This document shows, one piece after another, positions 1 to 10,600 of a stretch of DNA of 64,000 nucleotides (within the stretch, counting starts at the first letter, position 1; every line of letters starts with the position of its first letter). The DNA comes from CAIKLP01 sp965279595 (GTDB lineage: Bacteria > Bacteroidota > Bacteroidia > Sphingobacteriales > Sphingobacteriaceae). The position numbers and the translations under genes were made by a program. Where the stretch lies: positions 1-64,000 of the forward strand of contig CBDIIF010000009.1 of NCBI GenBank assembly GCA_965279595.1. The letters are read 5' to 3'. Below the pieces are notes generated by a model. It saw only the letters and a program-made list of their open reading frames with translations, had not been told where the DNA came from and searched no databases.

Positions 1-1986
1 AAGTTCTTCTTAGATCCCAATTCTTGTTAACAGAGGACAGATTTAAGAGAGTACTTATTGGCTATCGTCTCGAGCCAGATGCTTAATGAATCAAAATACT
101 ATGCATAAGCAAGCGAAAGTAGGGATAACTTGACTAATGTTCTACAATAGGTTTCTGAGCTTGATCCTGAGTTTATACTTCAAGTGGCTTACTATGTGAG
201 ACATAAAATGTACCTTCGATCAGTCTCAAATTTTATTCTTGCATTCGCTACATTAAATAAGAAAACAAAAAAGTTTTGTGAGAAATACTTCTGTCCTACT
301 TTATTAATCCCAGGAGATTTGATTGAAGTTTGTTAGTACGTTTAGGTCATCAGAGTTCATGATAAGGAACTAAATCTCCATGACATAGAAGATATTAGAG
401 AGAGATTGAATTTTCCAAAGATCCTTCAAAAGCAAATAAAAAAGAAATTGAAACAATACTCTGTCTACTAACTAGGTAAGTAATGTTCGGACGCAAGCAG
501 AAAAAAAAACTTGCAAATCTACAATATGAAATTAAAGTAATAGCCAAAGGATAAAAGAAAAGGAAAAATTATGAAACTTTTGAACTTATAGAACATATAG
601 ATTGGACCTGATAAATAGAAGGTTATCAATAAAAAATTACTTAAGGCAACTGGCAAAGCATTAAGCATGAAAAAAGATCATAAGAAATAAGTAAATATTC
701 ACGGAGATGAAAAAGAAAACATCTTTGACACAAACTTTATCTTTTTGAAAGACATCATTTAGCTGAGCCATGCATCATAACCATAATATCTTGTCGCATC
801 AGTGCTAGGTCATAAATACCCTAAAACTCTTGAGGAATTTTAATAGAGATTTCCTGATGAAAAGGCCGATGAGTTTAAACCTGAGTTAGCTGGGAAAAGA
901 ATGAAAATACCCATACCTATAACATGGGATCGTGAACTAAGCAAAGGAGATCTGAGTAAGAGAGAGATTTGGTAGTAATTACTTCTTTAAAATAATGTTC
1001 CGTATCTAGCACTCATTAGAAATCTTAGAAATATACTTTAAGCAGGAGTCTCTGATGAAGCTCATTTGAAAGCTATTGATAAAATTCGAAATCCAAATTA
1101 AGTTAAGAACTCTAAAATATTTCCTCTATAATATTTTTCTGCACTAAATCAAATTGTTAGAATTAATGCTCCAGTTAAAGACAAATAGATTTAAAGGAAA
1201 TAGAAAAACAAGTAAATGGAAATAGAAAATCAAAATGTGATAACCCAAGATGAGGAAGCTGTAAAAGTTAAATAAGAGTTAATAAATGCATACTCAGAAG
1301 CGATAGAAGATGCTATGAAGGTAGCTGTGGATAAGAATCTTGAGACAATTCCAGGAGTAACATATATCTTTGTAGATGTTAGTGGATCCATGGGAAGTAA
1401 AATTAGTGGAGGAAAAAAATATGGATCAGTAAATAGCTGTATGGATTGCGGATTCGTTTTAGGTCATCTTATAAGAATGAAATGTGAAAATAGCTAATTT
1501 TATTTGTTCGCTGCACCTCTAAAGGATAAAGCTTATCTTAAGGTTGAATTCAATAACATGTCTCTACTCTAGGGAATTTTACATTGTTAATCTGAAGCGA
1601 CCAAGCTAAATGGTTCATCAGAATGGATTGGGCAAACCATTTAAGAAGTTCTGCTTGAGCCTAAAGTCAGAGCCGATAACATTGTTATCTTTTCAGATAT
1701 GATGATTACACATGGATTTGCAGAAAGTGGAACTAGATTTGATTAGGTCATTAAAAAATATGTTAATGACATCAACAAGGATGCTAGATTTTTCTTTATG
1801 GATATTTCCGGATATGGGTAATAAACAACATTTGGTGAGGACTTGAAGTCAAAAAACTGCTTTCTAATTAACGGAATGAGCGATAACGTGCTTAAATATA
1901 TTGCAGAAGCTGGAAAAATAAGCTAAGTAGAAGATGTCGTACTGTTTAGCATGCAATTAAATAATGGGCTAATGTAAATTGAATGA
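1..1986 (+). CDS. TROVE + vWA domain protein (Ro60/TEP1/Tetrahymena p80-like), 3' part
   Basis: The frame is open from the window edge to TGA at 1984-1986 when TAA/TAG are Gln; the 5' end lies outside. The first ~400 codons look like a TROVE RNA-binding module: the run TWDRELSKGD, then LALIRNLRNIL at about 1005-1035, resembles the TROVE core of TEP1 and the ciliate p80 protein. A von Willebrand A domain follows, with an intact metal-site motif DVSGSMGS (Asp at 1375) and a second strand IVIFSDMMITHG near 1684-1720. TROVE-vWA proteins bind small structured RNAs (Ro60 with Y RNA, TEP1 with vault and telomerase RNA), so an RNP role is likely; the exact partner is unknown. No intron is needed in the visible part and no lesion was seen. 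Recognition rests on motifs, not a database search. Confidence 0.8.
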
Positions 1987-2090
1987 ATATAATTTAATAT
2001 TTTTTATTATATAGAGAATTTTTATTATTTAAGGTATATATCTAAAATGTTCTCTATATTAGTCTATATAATTGGCAGATTTCTTGATTG

Positions 2091-2246
2091 ATGACGGGTA
2101 CTAAAGCTACATTGGATTGGAACTTAGAATTCATTGATAGATATATTTCAGAGATTTTTTACAGATCAATCAATATAAGTATTAAGACTAATTAAAATTC
2201 TTAATATTCCTATATAGTTGAAGAAGATGAAGAAAACGAATTATGA
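2091..2246 (+). CDS. Small hypothetical ORF, 51 aa
   Basis: ATG to TGA in ciliate code, beginning MTGTKATLDWNLEF and ending in an acidic tail (VEEDEENEL). It starts about 105 nt after the TROVE-vWA stop. I do not recognise it. It could be a short gene, the last exon of something decayed, or chance; no second copy was noticed in the window. Confidence 0.2.
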
Positions 2247-2744
2247 TATGATATATTCATTTAAAATACTCTTTTCATGATGCAATCTATTTATGATTAG
2301 GTTTGAATTTTTTATTAAAATGTTTGTTTACATCATAAAACAACAGAGTTATCTTCTAAGTGATCTAAAGATAATATCCTAGATTGTTAAATGATTAATT
2401 TATACCTTATTTTCTTGTTTTATATTTGATTTTATTAATCTTTTGTCAATTATCATATTATTTTTTTCAATGGTCTTATATTAATTTATGAATCTAATTC
2501 AAATGGATTAAAGTATCAAACTTTCTCATTATTTTTACATATACATAGTACCTTTAATATAATTTCAATCCTTATAGACAACATCTATAAGCTTAAATAA
2601 CATTTTAACATATATATCAATAGTTAAAAAAATGAAATTATTAATCATTATTAAAATGGTAAATTCAATTATTCTTGATCATCCTTATCATTATATTAAT
2701 ACTTTTGGAGATTAAACACCTAAATATCCTCTACTTCTATCAGT
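2247..2744. other. AT-rich stretch, no gene seen
   Basis: No long frame in ciliate code and no similarity to other parts of the window was noticed. It probably is the decayed continuation of the minus-strand relic that follows. Confidence 0.4.
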
Positions 2745-5000
2745 GTGGTTATTTGTTCTGGTTAGAGATTATAACAATTGAGAAATTTCACATTCTATAT
2801 AAAAGTGGTTGTTTTTATATTGGATGTTGGATATATTTATATTATTCCTAAAGAGCTAAATTGTATATTTAAATTATTGAGTCATAAATGTATAAATCAG
2901 AGGCTGAATAAAAATATAACACGCTACTTAGTTAAATATCACTAATTATTGAATCACTAATATATAATGATCCTTATTCGATATAAAAAATAGCAGAGTT
3001 TTAGTGGAATTTCTCAACTTAATTCTCATTCAAATCCTGAATCTAACTCAAATAATAATTTGAAGTTGAAATATTATTCTTGATAGATACATTTGTAATG
3101 TAAATGGAAGAGTATTTATTGAAGTACACTGAAATGAATGTGCCTTTAATGAGTAGCAATTTTAAACAATAATTTAGGATAAAGTAATAATTGAGGTGGT
3201 TAATCTCGATTCGATATAAATTGCTCCTCCATCAAATCATGAAAAGAGTTTTCAAATTTTGATTTTTCTATTAATAAACGTAGGATTTAAATATATTTGA
3301 GACGTACAAACATTTTAGACATTAATCAATAGGGCAATCCTCAATTGCATAATCAGGATTTGAAAATGAAATTAAATAAACTATATCTGTCCTTAAGACT
3401 TCCTTCTCCGCCATTATACTGATTAGATTACCAGCATCATCGTATTTATAATCTATACGACCATAACAGAATCCCTCACATTAATTTTTGCTTAGTACTT
3501 ACTCATTTGGTTGGAGTTTATCATCATATAAAATTCATATAATTGGAGTTGCACAAGGCAATAAATGTGTCCTAATCTTATTTTATAAATTTATTTGATT
3601 CGCCATGGCAAACTGACAAATAAATAAATATGAAATAAAAGTAATTAATATAGTAATAATCTATCTTTCAATATGCAGCCTTAAAGAAATTAAAAAAAAA
3701 TATTAATGTGATTCTCCTATAAAACAGAATTGAATATACTACAATTAGAGGTCTTTTATTGGATTGAAATGAATTTTTGAAAATAAATATAAATTATCCA
3801 AAACGAAAACATCCTCTAGAATTTGATATATTTACAAACAATAATAATGATTTTTTGAAAAATTAGATAATTATCTGTTAGTTGGGATATCTAATAGCTT
3901 GCATTCTTATATTTATCAATTGCTATACCATAAAAGCATTCAAATGATAATATATCTTCATAATTCCCTTAATATAGAAACAATCTAAAGAATGAGTTTT
4001 ATTTGGTTCAATCTATGGTTGCCTGTTTCTAGTAGATTAGAATTTATTCCCATTATAGGTATTATATTCTCAATCCTTGAATCTGATATTATAATTTCTA
4101 CTCCATCATTCGCCTCAATAATTTAATTATTGATCAACTAATTACTCTATTTATGCATTAGGTATAAGAATCATCCATAGCTACTAATATAAACCACTTT
4201 ATTCCGCATGACATTACTATATGAAGAATCGAGGTGGATTTTAACAACAATTTATTTACGCTTTTTTATTTTAGACTCGATATTCTCCATAATCTCCATA
4301 ATCTCCATAATCTCCATAATCTTCATATTCTCCATACTCTCCATACTCTCCATACTCTCCATAATCTTTAAATTCTCTATATTCTGTTCTTCAGAAGTTT
4401 CTATACTCTAAGAGAATCATATATTAAAGATAAAATATTTGTTTATAATATAATTTTTTTCATTTCGTGAACTTTATATTTTTCTGTTAGAATCAATAAA
4501 TGATGATCTATTGCAGAGTGTCTCTTTAATAGTAAAAATTTATATCGAGACTTTTATAAACCGATTTATGCAATTCGTCTACTTCCCTAAATGTGTTAAA
4601 GCATCTCTTATCTATATTAGCAAGCTACAACAAAGAGTGGGTTAATCTCTCAATAACATTTGGATAATCAATTTTGGAATCTGCTTTCTCTCGAGGTCAT
4701 TCAACATATTGTCTAACATTGATTGTCAATACTTTCAATAATCTCTAAACAATATATTATAAAAAGTATAGTATCTTTTTGATTCATCTCAATAGTTAAA
4801 ACTATTGGATATAGTTGTGTTTTCAATAAATCCTATCGAATAGCAATCTCTACCATCATCAACATAAATTGAAGATCAGGTATCAAAGTTTAGATTTTAT
4901 CACGGAGTATTAGGCCTATATAGAGTTGAGTATTAGATGTTCCTAATTGATCTGGAATTTTCCATTAATGCAAACTCTATGAGTTTATATTATAAAAATT
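2745..5000 (-). pseudogene. Relic of large membrane protein family (D-type), inverted and internally deleted
   Basis: Read on the minus strand, blocks match pseudogene D (23939-33267) colinearly. 3300-3560 matches D 26265-26545 (Cys-rich part), 2745-3290 matches D about 29300-29830 (beta-helix-like part), and 3640-3700 matches D about 25590-25650. The junction near 3290 removes about 2.75 kb relative to D. Frames are broken by TGA and indels. The part above about 3700, including a Tyr-Gly-Asp/Glu repeat, does not match D but is colinear with the second relic (15.2-16.2 kb). Its gene of origin is therefore uncertain. Limits are approximate because the match fades in AT-rich DNA. Confidence 0.7.
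4283..4368 (-). repeat. 9-bp tandem repeat, minus strand codes (Tyr-Gly-Asp/Glu)n
   Basis: About nine to ten copies of a TCTCCATAA/TCTCCATAC unit. On the minus strand it reads TAT GGA GAT/GAG, giving a YGE then YGD tripeptide run inside the relic. The homologous place in the second relic (about 15645-15660) has only a single degenerate unit, so the array expanded in this copy. Confidence 0.85.
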
Positions 5001-5395
5001 TATATAACAACATTTTAAGAACAATTTAATGCTCATCATTTCATACTTCATTAGAGAATTGAAAGTAGGTTAAATGATTTCCTTCACTTGAGAACCTATT
5101 AGCAACAAGTTTTATTTATTATAAGAGATTGGATTAACAGCCATGATGGTGAGAATGACAAGAAATATGATGTGGGTGACTTACAAAATACTATCACATT
5201 TGATTATATTAAATAAAATTCTTTACATTATCAAAAAAAAAAATATATAGATAAAAAATATTATGAAACAAAAGCATACTGTTTCGCTAGGTGTAATACT
5301 TTCTTCTTAATAAAAAATATAGGTTTTTAAAAATATTGAAAAGCCATAATATTTAATATTACATACCATTTGCATTTAAACATAGATGAGAAATA

Positions 5396-5713
5396 ATGGC
5401 AGGCTATGAAAATATAATTTAAGGTCGGGTTTTGAGAGTTGTTTTCCGATTTCGATCTGCAATAAATAAAGCTGCTTAAATTCAATGTTTAATCACATCT
5501 CTGATAATAAATTAAAGGATAATGTAAATTATTTATATTCATTTAGGCATTCTCATAAAACTTAATGATTTAAGAATGGAATGTAATCTTTATCAAAATC
5601 CTTGTGATTCAAACATCACACCATATTCAGAGTGTGCTAAAATAATTTTGTTAGATTTATAAGATGACACCACAACTGAGTAATCTAGGTGTAATTGGTA
5701 ATTAAGAGATTGA
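5396..5713 (+). pseudogene. Relic of small unknown gene family (105-aa remnant)
   Basis: Open ATG-to-TGA frame beginning MAGYENIIQGRVL, also readable through a potential 23-nt intron at 5525-5547. Its 3' part resembles, after one frame change, the intact small ORF at 43470-43874: it carries VIGNQEIEV against VIGYYEIEIQ. Its middle is colinear in DNA with 33720-33790, just after the 33496-33735 ORF. The frame change near the end and the shortened length suggest a remnant. Function unknown. As at 33.5 kb, an antigen relic lies directly downstream. Confidence 0.4.
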
Positions 5714-5834
5714 AGTCAGATGATAATAGATTAGTTTGATACTTACAGCCTATAAGAAACTAATATTGAAATAATGAATGAGATTTAGAGAAAGTTTGGT
5801 AGAATCAGAGGTTAATTACTCTCCCCACCTTCGA

Positions 5835-6100
5835 GGACATCAGCTGTTTCTTGTGGCCAAGTCTGCACAGATGCAGCCAATCAATTTAATACAAATTGTA
5901 GAATCTATATGAGTTACAAATGCCACAGTTTATATTTCTCAGAAGCTGTGATGCTATTTTCTAGTCAAGAGTCATTGCTTGTGATTCAGGATCAAATTGT
6001 CTAAATAGAACCTCATGATTAAGTTATACTACTTAAGAATATTGTTTATTGAATTAATAAAAATATGTTTCTTCAGGGACCACTGTAAAATAACTTTGAT
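5835..6100 (+). pseudogene. Surface antigen fragment, C-like
   Basis: It starts with a typical antigen module (CGQVCTDAANQFNTNC), then shifts frame. From about 5940 it matches antigen C at 46185-46350 at DNA level, including the stretch around TTCAGGATC and the AATAGAACCTCATG / ATTGTTTATTGAATTAATAA runs. No open frame joins the parts. It is an internal piece of an antigen gene closer to C than to the neighbouring A. Confidence 0.75.
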
Positions 6101-6918
6101 CATTCACTGAGCAAGCACATTGAGAGCAAGCATAAAAACAGAAATAGGATTGAATATGAATATTAAGAATTTATATTTACATTATATTAAAAGGATTACT
6201 AAGCATTTCGATAATTTAGTGCTAGTTGAATGAACTTGAGATCATAATGCGTAAGCATAAACCTAGCTTCATAAGTAAAAGAGAAAAAATCAGAGGAGCT
6301 CATTATCATAATAATTATATAATAAATTACCCATTCAAAGACTGATTTAAGATTAATGAATCTGTGTTTATTTACAAATCAGCTTATTAGGTTAAGAGTG
6401 TACTAATTGATATAGCAGACAAATTAATGAATATAAAAAAGAATCATTGAAATCTTGCAAGACTATTGGTGATTGCAACCAAGTATTTTATATAAAATAG
6501 CAGAACTAACACATCAAAAAAAAATGAGACCTTGCACAGAAGGAAATAGCAAACAAGAAATTACAATTGACCTAATGGTTGCCCTAATTCTATATAAAGG
6601 CTAATAGTTTATTGATTATTAGAAATAACAATAATTAAATATATTATATACTCTCTTTTTAATTATCTTTAATATGTGTGGTATAATTTGTACTTTAAGA
6701 ATAACTTTCATATCAGAATGATTCCTAGCTCTGATTGGCGTGATTTATCATATATATTCCATAAACTACATATTTTATGAGATTCTATTCCACGATATTC
6801 TGAATTATTCTACATTCTGATAAAAAACTTGTTTTTTCTCTCTCAGACACTTGTGGGGTTTGTTAAGGACCCTCGAAACTATCTTCTTTCTTCTTTTAAA
6901 GCTGCTAATTGTATGCCT

Positions 6919-7013
6919 GTGGAAGTGCTAAATGAAATTTATTAAATTAATTTATGAGTCGTTATCTATCTCTCATAGATGGGTGACCTACCAAGGAATG
7001 ATACCATCAGCCC
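6919..7013 (+). pseudogene. Possible 5S rRNA-like remnant
   Basis: AGATGGGTGACC, then ACCAAGGAATGATACC about 15 nt on, resembles the 3' half of eukaryotic 5S rRNA (GATGGGTGACC...GGAA...CC). A GGAAGTGCTAAATG stretch upstream recalls the box A region. The 5' stem strand and correct spacing are missing, so if real it is a decayed or partial copy; chance similarity is quite possible. Confidence 0.22.
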
Positions 7014-7200
7014 CCAGAAAAATTCTTTGAGAAGGACTAGGAATTTGTACATCGTTTCTTTACAGAGAACCCATGTATAGAATTTGATGGGTGGAGTTTC
7101 AAGTGTTAACTCTTAAATACCGAATTAAGAATATGAAGACTTATGTGTTAAAAAAGTGTAGCCATCTTCTATTAAAAAAGTATTCTTGCTTATGTGATAT

Positions 7201-7430
7201 ATTTAGGTAGCATAAACTACATTATTCCTGTTACTAACAAACTCTTAGTGGCCAATTAAGTAATACTAAAGAATTTTTATCTAAAATTTCCTGATTCGGC
7301 TTGAGACAAAGTACCATTTTTTTAACTGCCTTCATTCGAACAATATGTCTATTGTGATGTAAACAAGGTAGCATAAATTACACTCTTCTTGTTATTAAAA
7401 AATTCGCAGTGGCAATTGAAGGAATACTAT
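7201..7430 (+). repeat. Imperfect direct repeat upstream of antigen A
   Basis: Two copies of about 65 bp beginning GGTAGCATAAA(C/T)TACA, at about 7204 and 7368 (period about 164 bp), clearly similar over CCTGTTACTAACAAACTC / CTTGTTATTAAAAAATTC and AGTGGC.AATT.A..AATACTA. Non-coding, 250-470 bp before the antigen A start codon. Confidence 0.6.
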
Positions 7431-7530
7431 TTTTAAATATCAAAAGACTATTATCAGAAAGGCAATTCTAAGCATAGAGACAAGCAGATAAACAAGATTA
7501 TAATATATAGGCTTCTAGAGTAATTTTTTT

Positions 7531-7674
7531 ATTTTTTTAAGGTGTGACTGTATTAAGAATTATTTTTATTTTAATTATTGTAGTGTATTTTGGCAAAAAT
7601 GTTTCTTAGAACGGGGTGCAGAACCCTCATTTATAAATCAAATCCAAATTTGAATATTTCTAATAATTAAAATA
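7531..7674 (+). promoter_or_regulatory. Conserved 5' flank of antigen A
   Basis: The last ~140 bp before the ATG are closely similar to the flank of antigen B (17271-17412). They share AGGTGTGACT, a T/A-rich block, GTAGT.TATTTTGGCAA, and TTGAATATTTCTAATAATT directly before the start. Flanks further upstream are much less alike, so this segment likely holds promoter, 5' UTR or expression-control sequence. Antigen C does not share it. Confidence 0.6.
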
Positions 7675-10600
7675 ATGAAGACATTCTTAGTGATAGCAAT
7701 GCTCATCATCATGGCAACTACACAGACAACCATAACTCCAAAGACTCAAGCCTGTGTATGCTCAAATCTATTGAATCAATTTGACTGTCAGGCATTAACT
7801 GGATGCCAATGGACTTCATCTAATAGCACTAATAGTACAAATAGCACAAATAGCACTAATAGCACAAATACGGCCACCACATTAGCAGGTATTGTATGAT
7901 TTAATCTATAGGAACTTGTGCTAATGCTGCAACCAATACCACAACCCCAGTCGTAGCAATCCCTACCTTTTGTGGATCTATAACTAATGGAACAACATGT
8001 GCAGGACAAATTGGATGTGCATACCTAAATAGCACATGCTAAATTTTCACCGGATGCACTGCCTACCTCAAGACAACCCACTCCGATTGCCAGCTAATAA
8101 GCACCCAATGTACAACAGATGGTACACAATGTGCTCTACCGTTAGCATGCAACATTTATACGGCATAAACAATTTGTGGTATTATTTATTATATATTTTT
8201 AGTCGGAAGCTAAGGAAGTACAACTAGGAACTGCAAATGGACGCCAGCAACTGGTACTGCAACAACTGGCACATGCTCTGACACTACTTGCGCTGATGCT
8301 CCAACATCATTAGCTACCTTGGCATAGTGTTAGGCATACATTCCCACCTGTTTCTCCACAGGCAAGGGTTGTGTTGCTACACTCGCTTCATGCACAACAT
8401 ATTTGACAATCGATGGATGCTCTACTAGAATAGGATTAGAAGGCAAATGTATAGACACAACCCCATAATCAGCAAATTGCAGAGCATAGGTGTGCACGGA
8501 TGCTAGTTAAGCTACTGCCTCCAGTTGTGTGACATTTTTGTCATCGAGCACCTGCTTATTTAATGGAAAAGGCTGCGTTGCGGGTCCTTTACCTGCTTGC
8601 AACACATACCTAGTCAGTTAGTCATGTGATAGCATGATCGGCAGTGATGGAAAATGCACAACTGATAAAAACTCAACCACTAATTGCAAATTATATACTT
8701 GTGCCGATGCACCAACTTCAACAGTAGCAGATTCAGATTGTTAGAAAATAGCTTCAACTTGTGTCACTAATGGATAAGGATGTCTCACTTCTCCCCTACC
8801 TTAATGCTCAACATATAGTGGTACAACTGCCACACCTTGCACATCATTCAAAGGAATTAATGGAATTTGCAAAGCATCAACTACTGCATAGTGCACAGAG
8901 AGAACTTGCATGGACGATGCAGCAAAAGCCTTTACAACCGATGCTTAATGTGATGGTTATTTCAAGGGATGCGTTACAAAAGGACTGGGCTGTGTTGCAA
9001 CTAGATCACCTTGTGAGAATTACACAGGGACAGCGAATGAATGTGGTAAATTCATAGGTACCGGTGGTAATTGCACTTTGGGTACTGATGGAAGATATTA
9101 GACTAAACAGTGTTCGGCTGCTGATACATCATTTACTACAAATGCCTAATGCCAAAATTATTCATTTTCGTGCTACACAAATGGATAAGGATGTACCACT
9201 CTAGCTACTTGTGAGGCCGCATAATAATTAACCACATGTTCAGGAAATAATTCATGTTCTTCAGTTAATAATTTATGCTTGGGAGTTTCAGATTGTGCAA
9301 ATTTTAGTACTTAAACTTAGTGTAATCTTAATAATTAATCCTACAAGCCAACGGGTTCAACAATCACATATTCTAGAAATTGTTAATGAGCTAGTGCTGT
9401 TTGTGGAAATATTGCTTGTTCAGAAATTGCTACAAAACTATCTGTTACTTTATCAGATTTAAAGGATGATGCTATATGTAAAGCTAAATTAGACGGATGT
9501 TTATTCAGCGGAGCTGCAGCTGGAGGATGTGTGGATGTTAATGATGATTGTACAAAATATACAGGAACATTAACAACTTGTTAGAATTATAAAGGTTCTT
9601 AAGGAAAGGATTAATGCATAAATACTAGTGTTAATGCTTCAACTGCTGCACCCTGCATGAAGAAGACTTGTTCATCAGCTAAGACCTAATCAACGACAGC
9701 TATCTCTCAGTAGAGTCACTGTTAAGCGTTTCAAAGTACAGGTTGCTATTATAATGGAGTTGATAATTGTACGGATGGAGGTTGTGCTAGCTATTTTTTT
9801 GGTGATAATTGCAACACTATTTCAACAGCAAAAGACAATAGCGAAAAAACTTTATCATGTGTTAAAGATACGACTTAATCAAATAATTAGTGTAAGAATA
9901 AAGCCTGTGCTGATGCAGCTCCAAGTGTAGCTAATTTATTCAACACTGATACCTTATGTAATGCCTGGTTGACTGGATGTGTAACTGACGGAACAAAATG
10001 CGTTGACCCAACTTCGACTTAATGTAGTGCTTATAAGGGCACCTAGGATTAATGCACTAAATTCAGCTATAAACCCACACCTACTACATCGCAAAAATGC
10101 ACTAAGGTTGCAAAATTTTGCTAGGCATTTACTACTTGTGCAGCTCATTTTATTCCATCAACACTTACATCTACAAATGATAAATCTATAGATTGTCAAT
10201 TAGTTGTAGAATCAACAGACTCCCAAAATTGTATGTTTGATTCCTCTACTCTCAAATGTGCAAATCCAACTACTTGTGATAAATACGTAACAACATTTAC
10301 TGGAGCCTAGGCTTAATCTTACTGTAATAAGTTGAAAATTAAGTCTAAGTCATGTTGGTGGTCAACGGGCAATTCATGCGCTATAGTAGAAGATTGCACT
10401 TCTTTCACAATACTTAATGGCTCTTTAGATAAAGAGGCTGCTGCTTAGTGCTAAAAACTAAGTCCAAACGGGAGTACTTTTTGCGGATTTATAGCTACTG
10501 CAACAAAATGTTCTGCAAGATCTTGCTCTGATTTTGGAATTGGAGCAACTTCAGTCTAAGATTGTATAAATTATCTCGCAACATGTGAGGACTATTCCAC

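Larger units (their letters stand above)
6101..7530. other. Gene-free stretch upstream of antigen A
   Basis: No protein gene found. 6110-6310 is loosely colinear with the tails of the other antigen relics (16620-16870, 34080-34310). 6919-7013 has a 5S rRNA-like segment. 7201-7275 and 7365-7430 are an imperfect direct repeat. The rest is AT-rich and shows nothing recognisable. Confidence 0.5.

Noticed and set aside
4208..4411. Plus-strand Ile/Ser-rich ORF
   Set aside because: Artefact of the 9-bp simple repeat; the meaningful reading is the minus-strand Tyr-Gly-Asp/Glu run.
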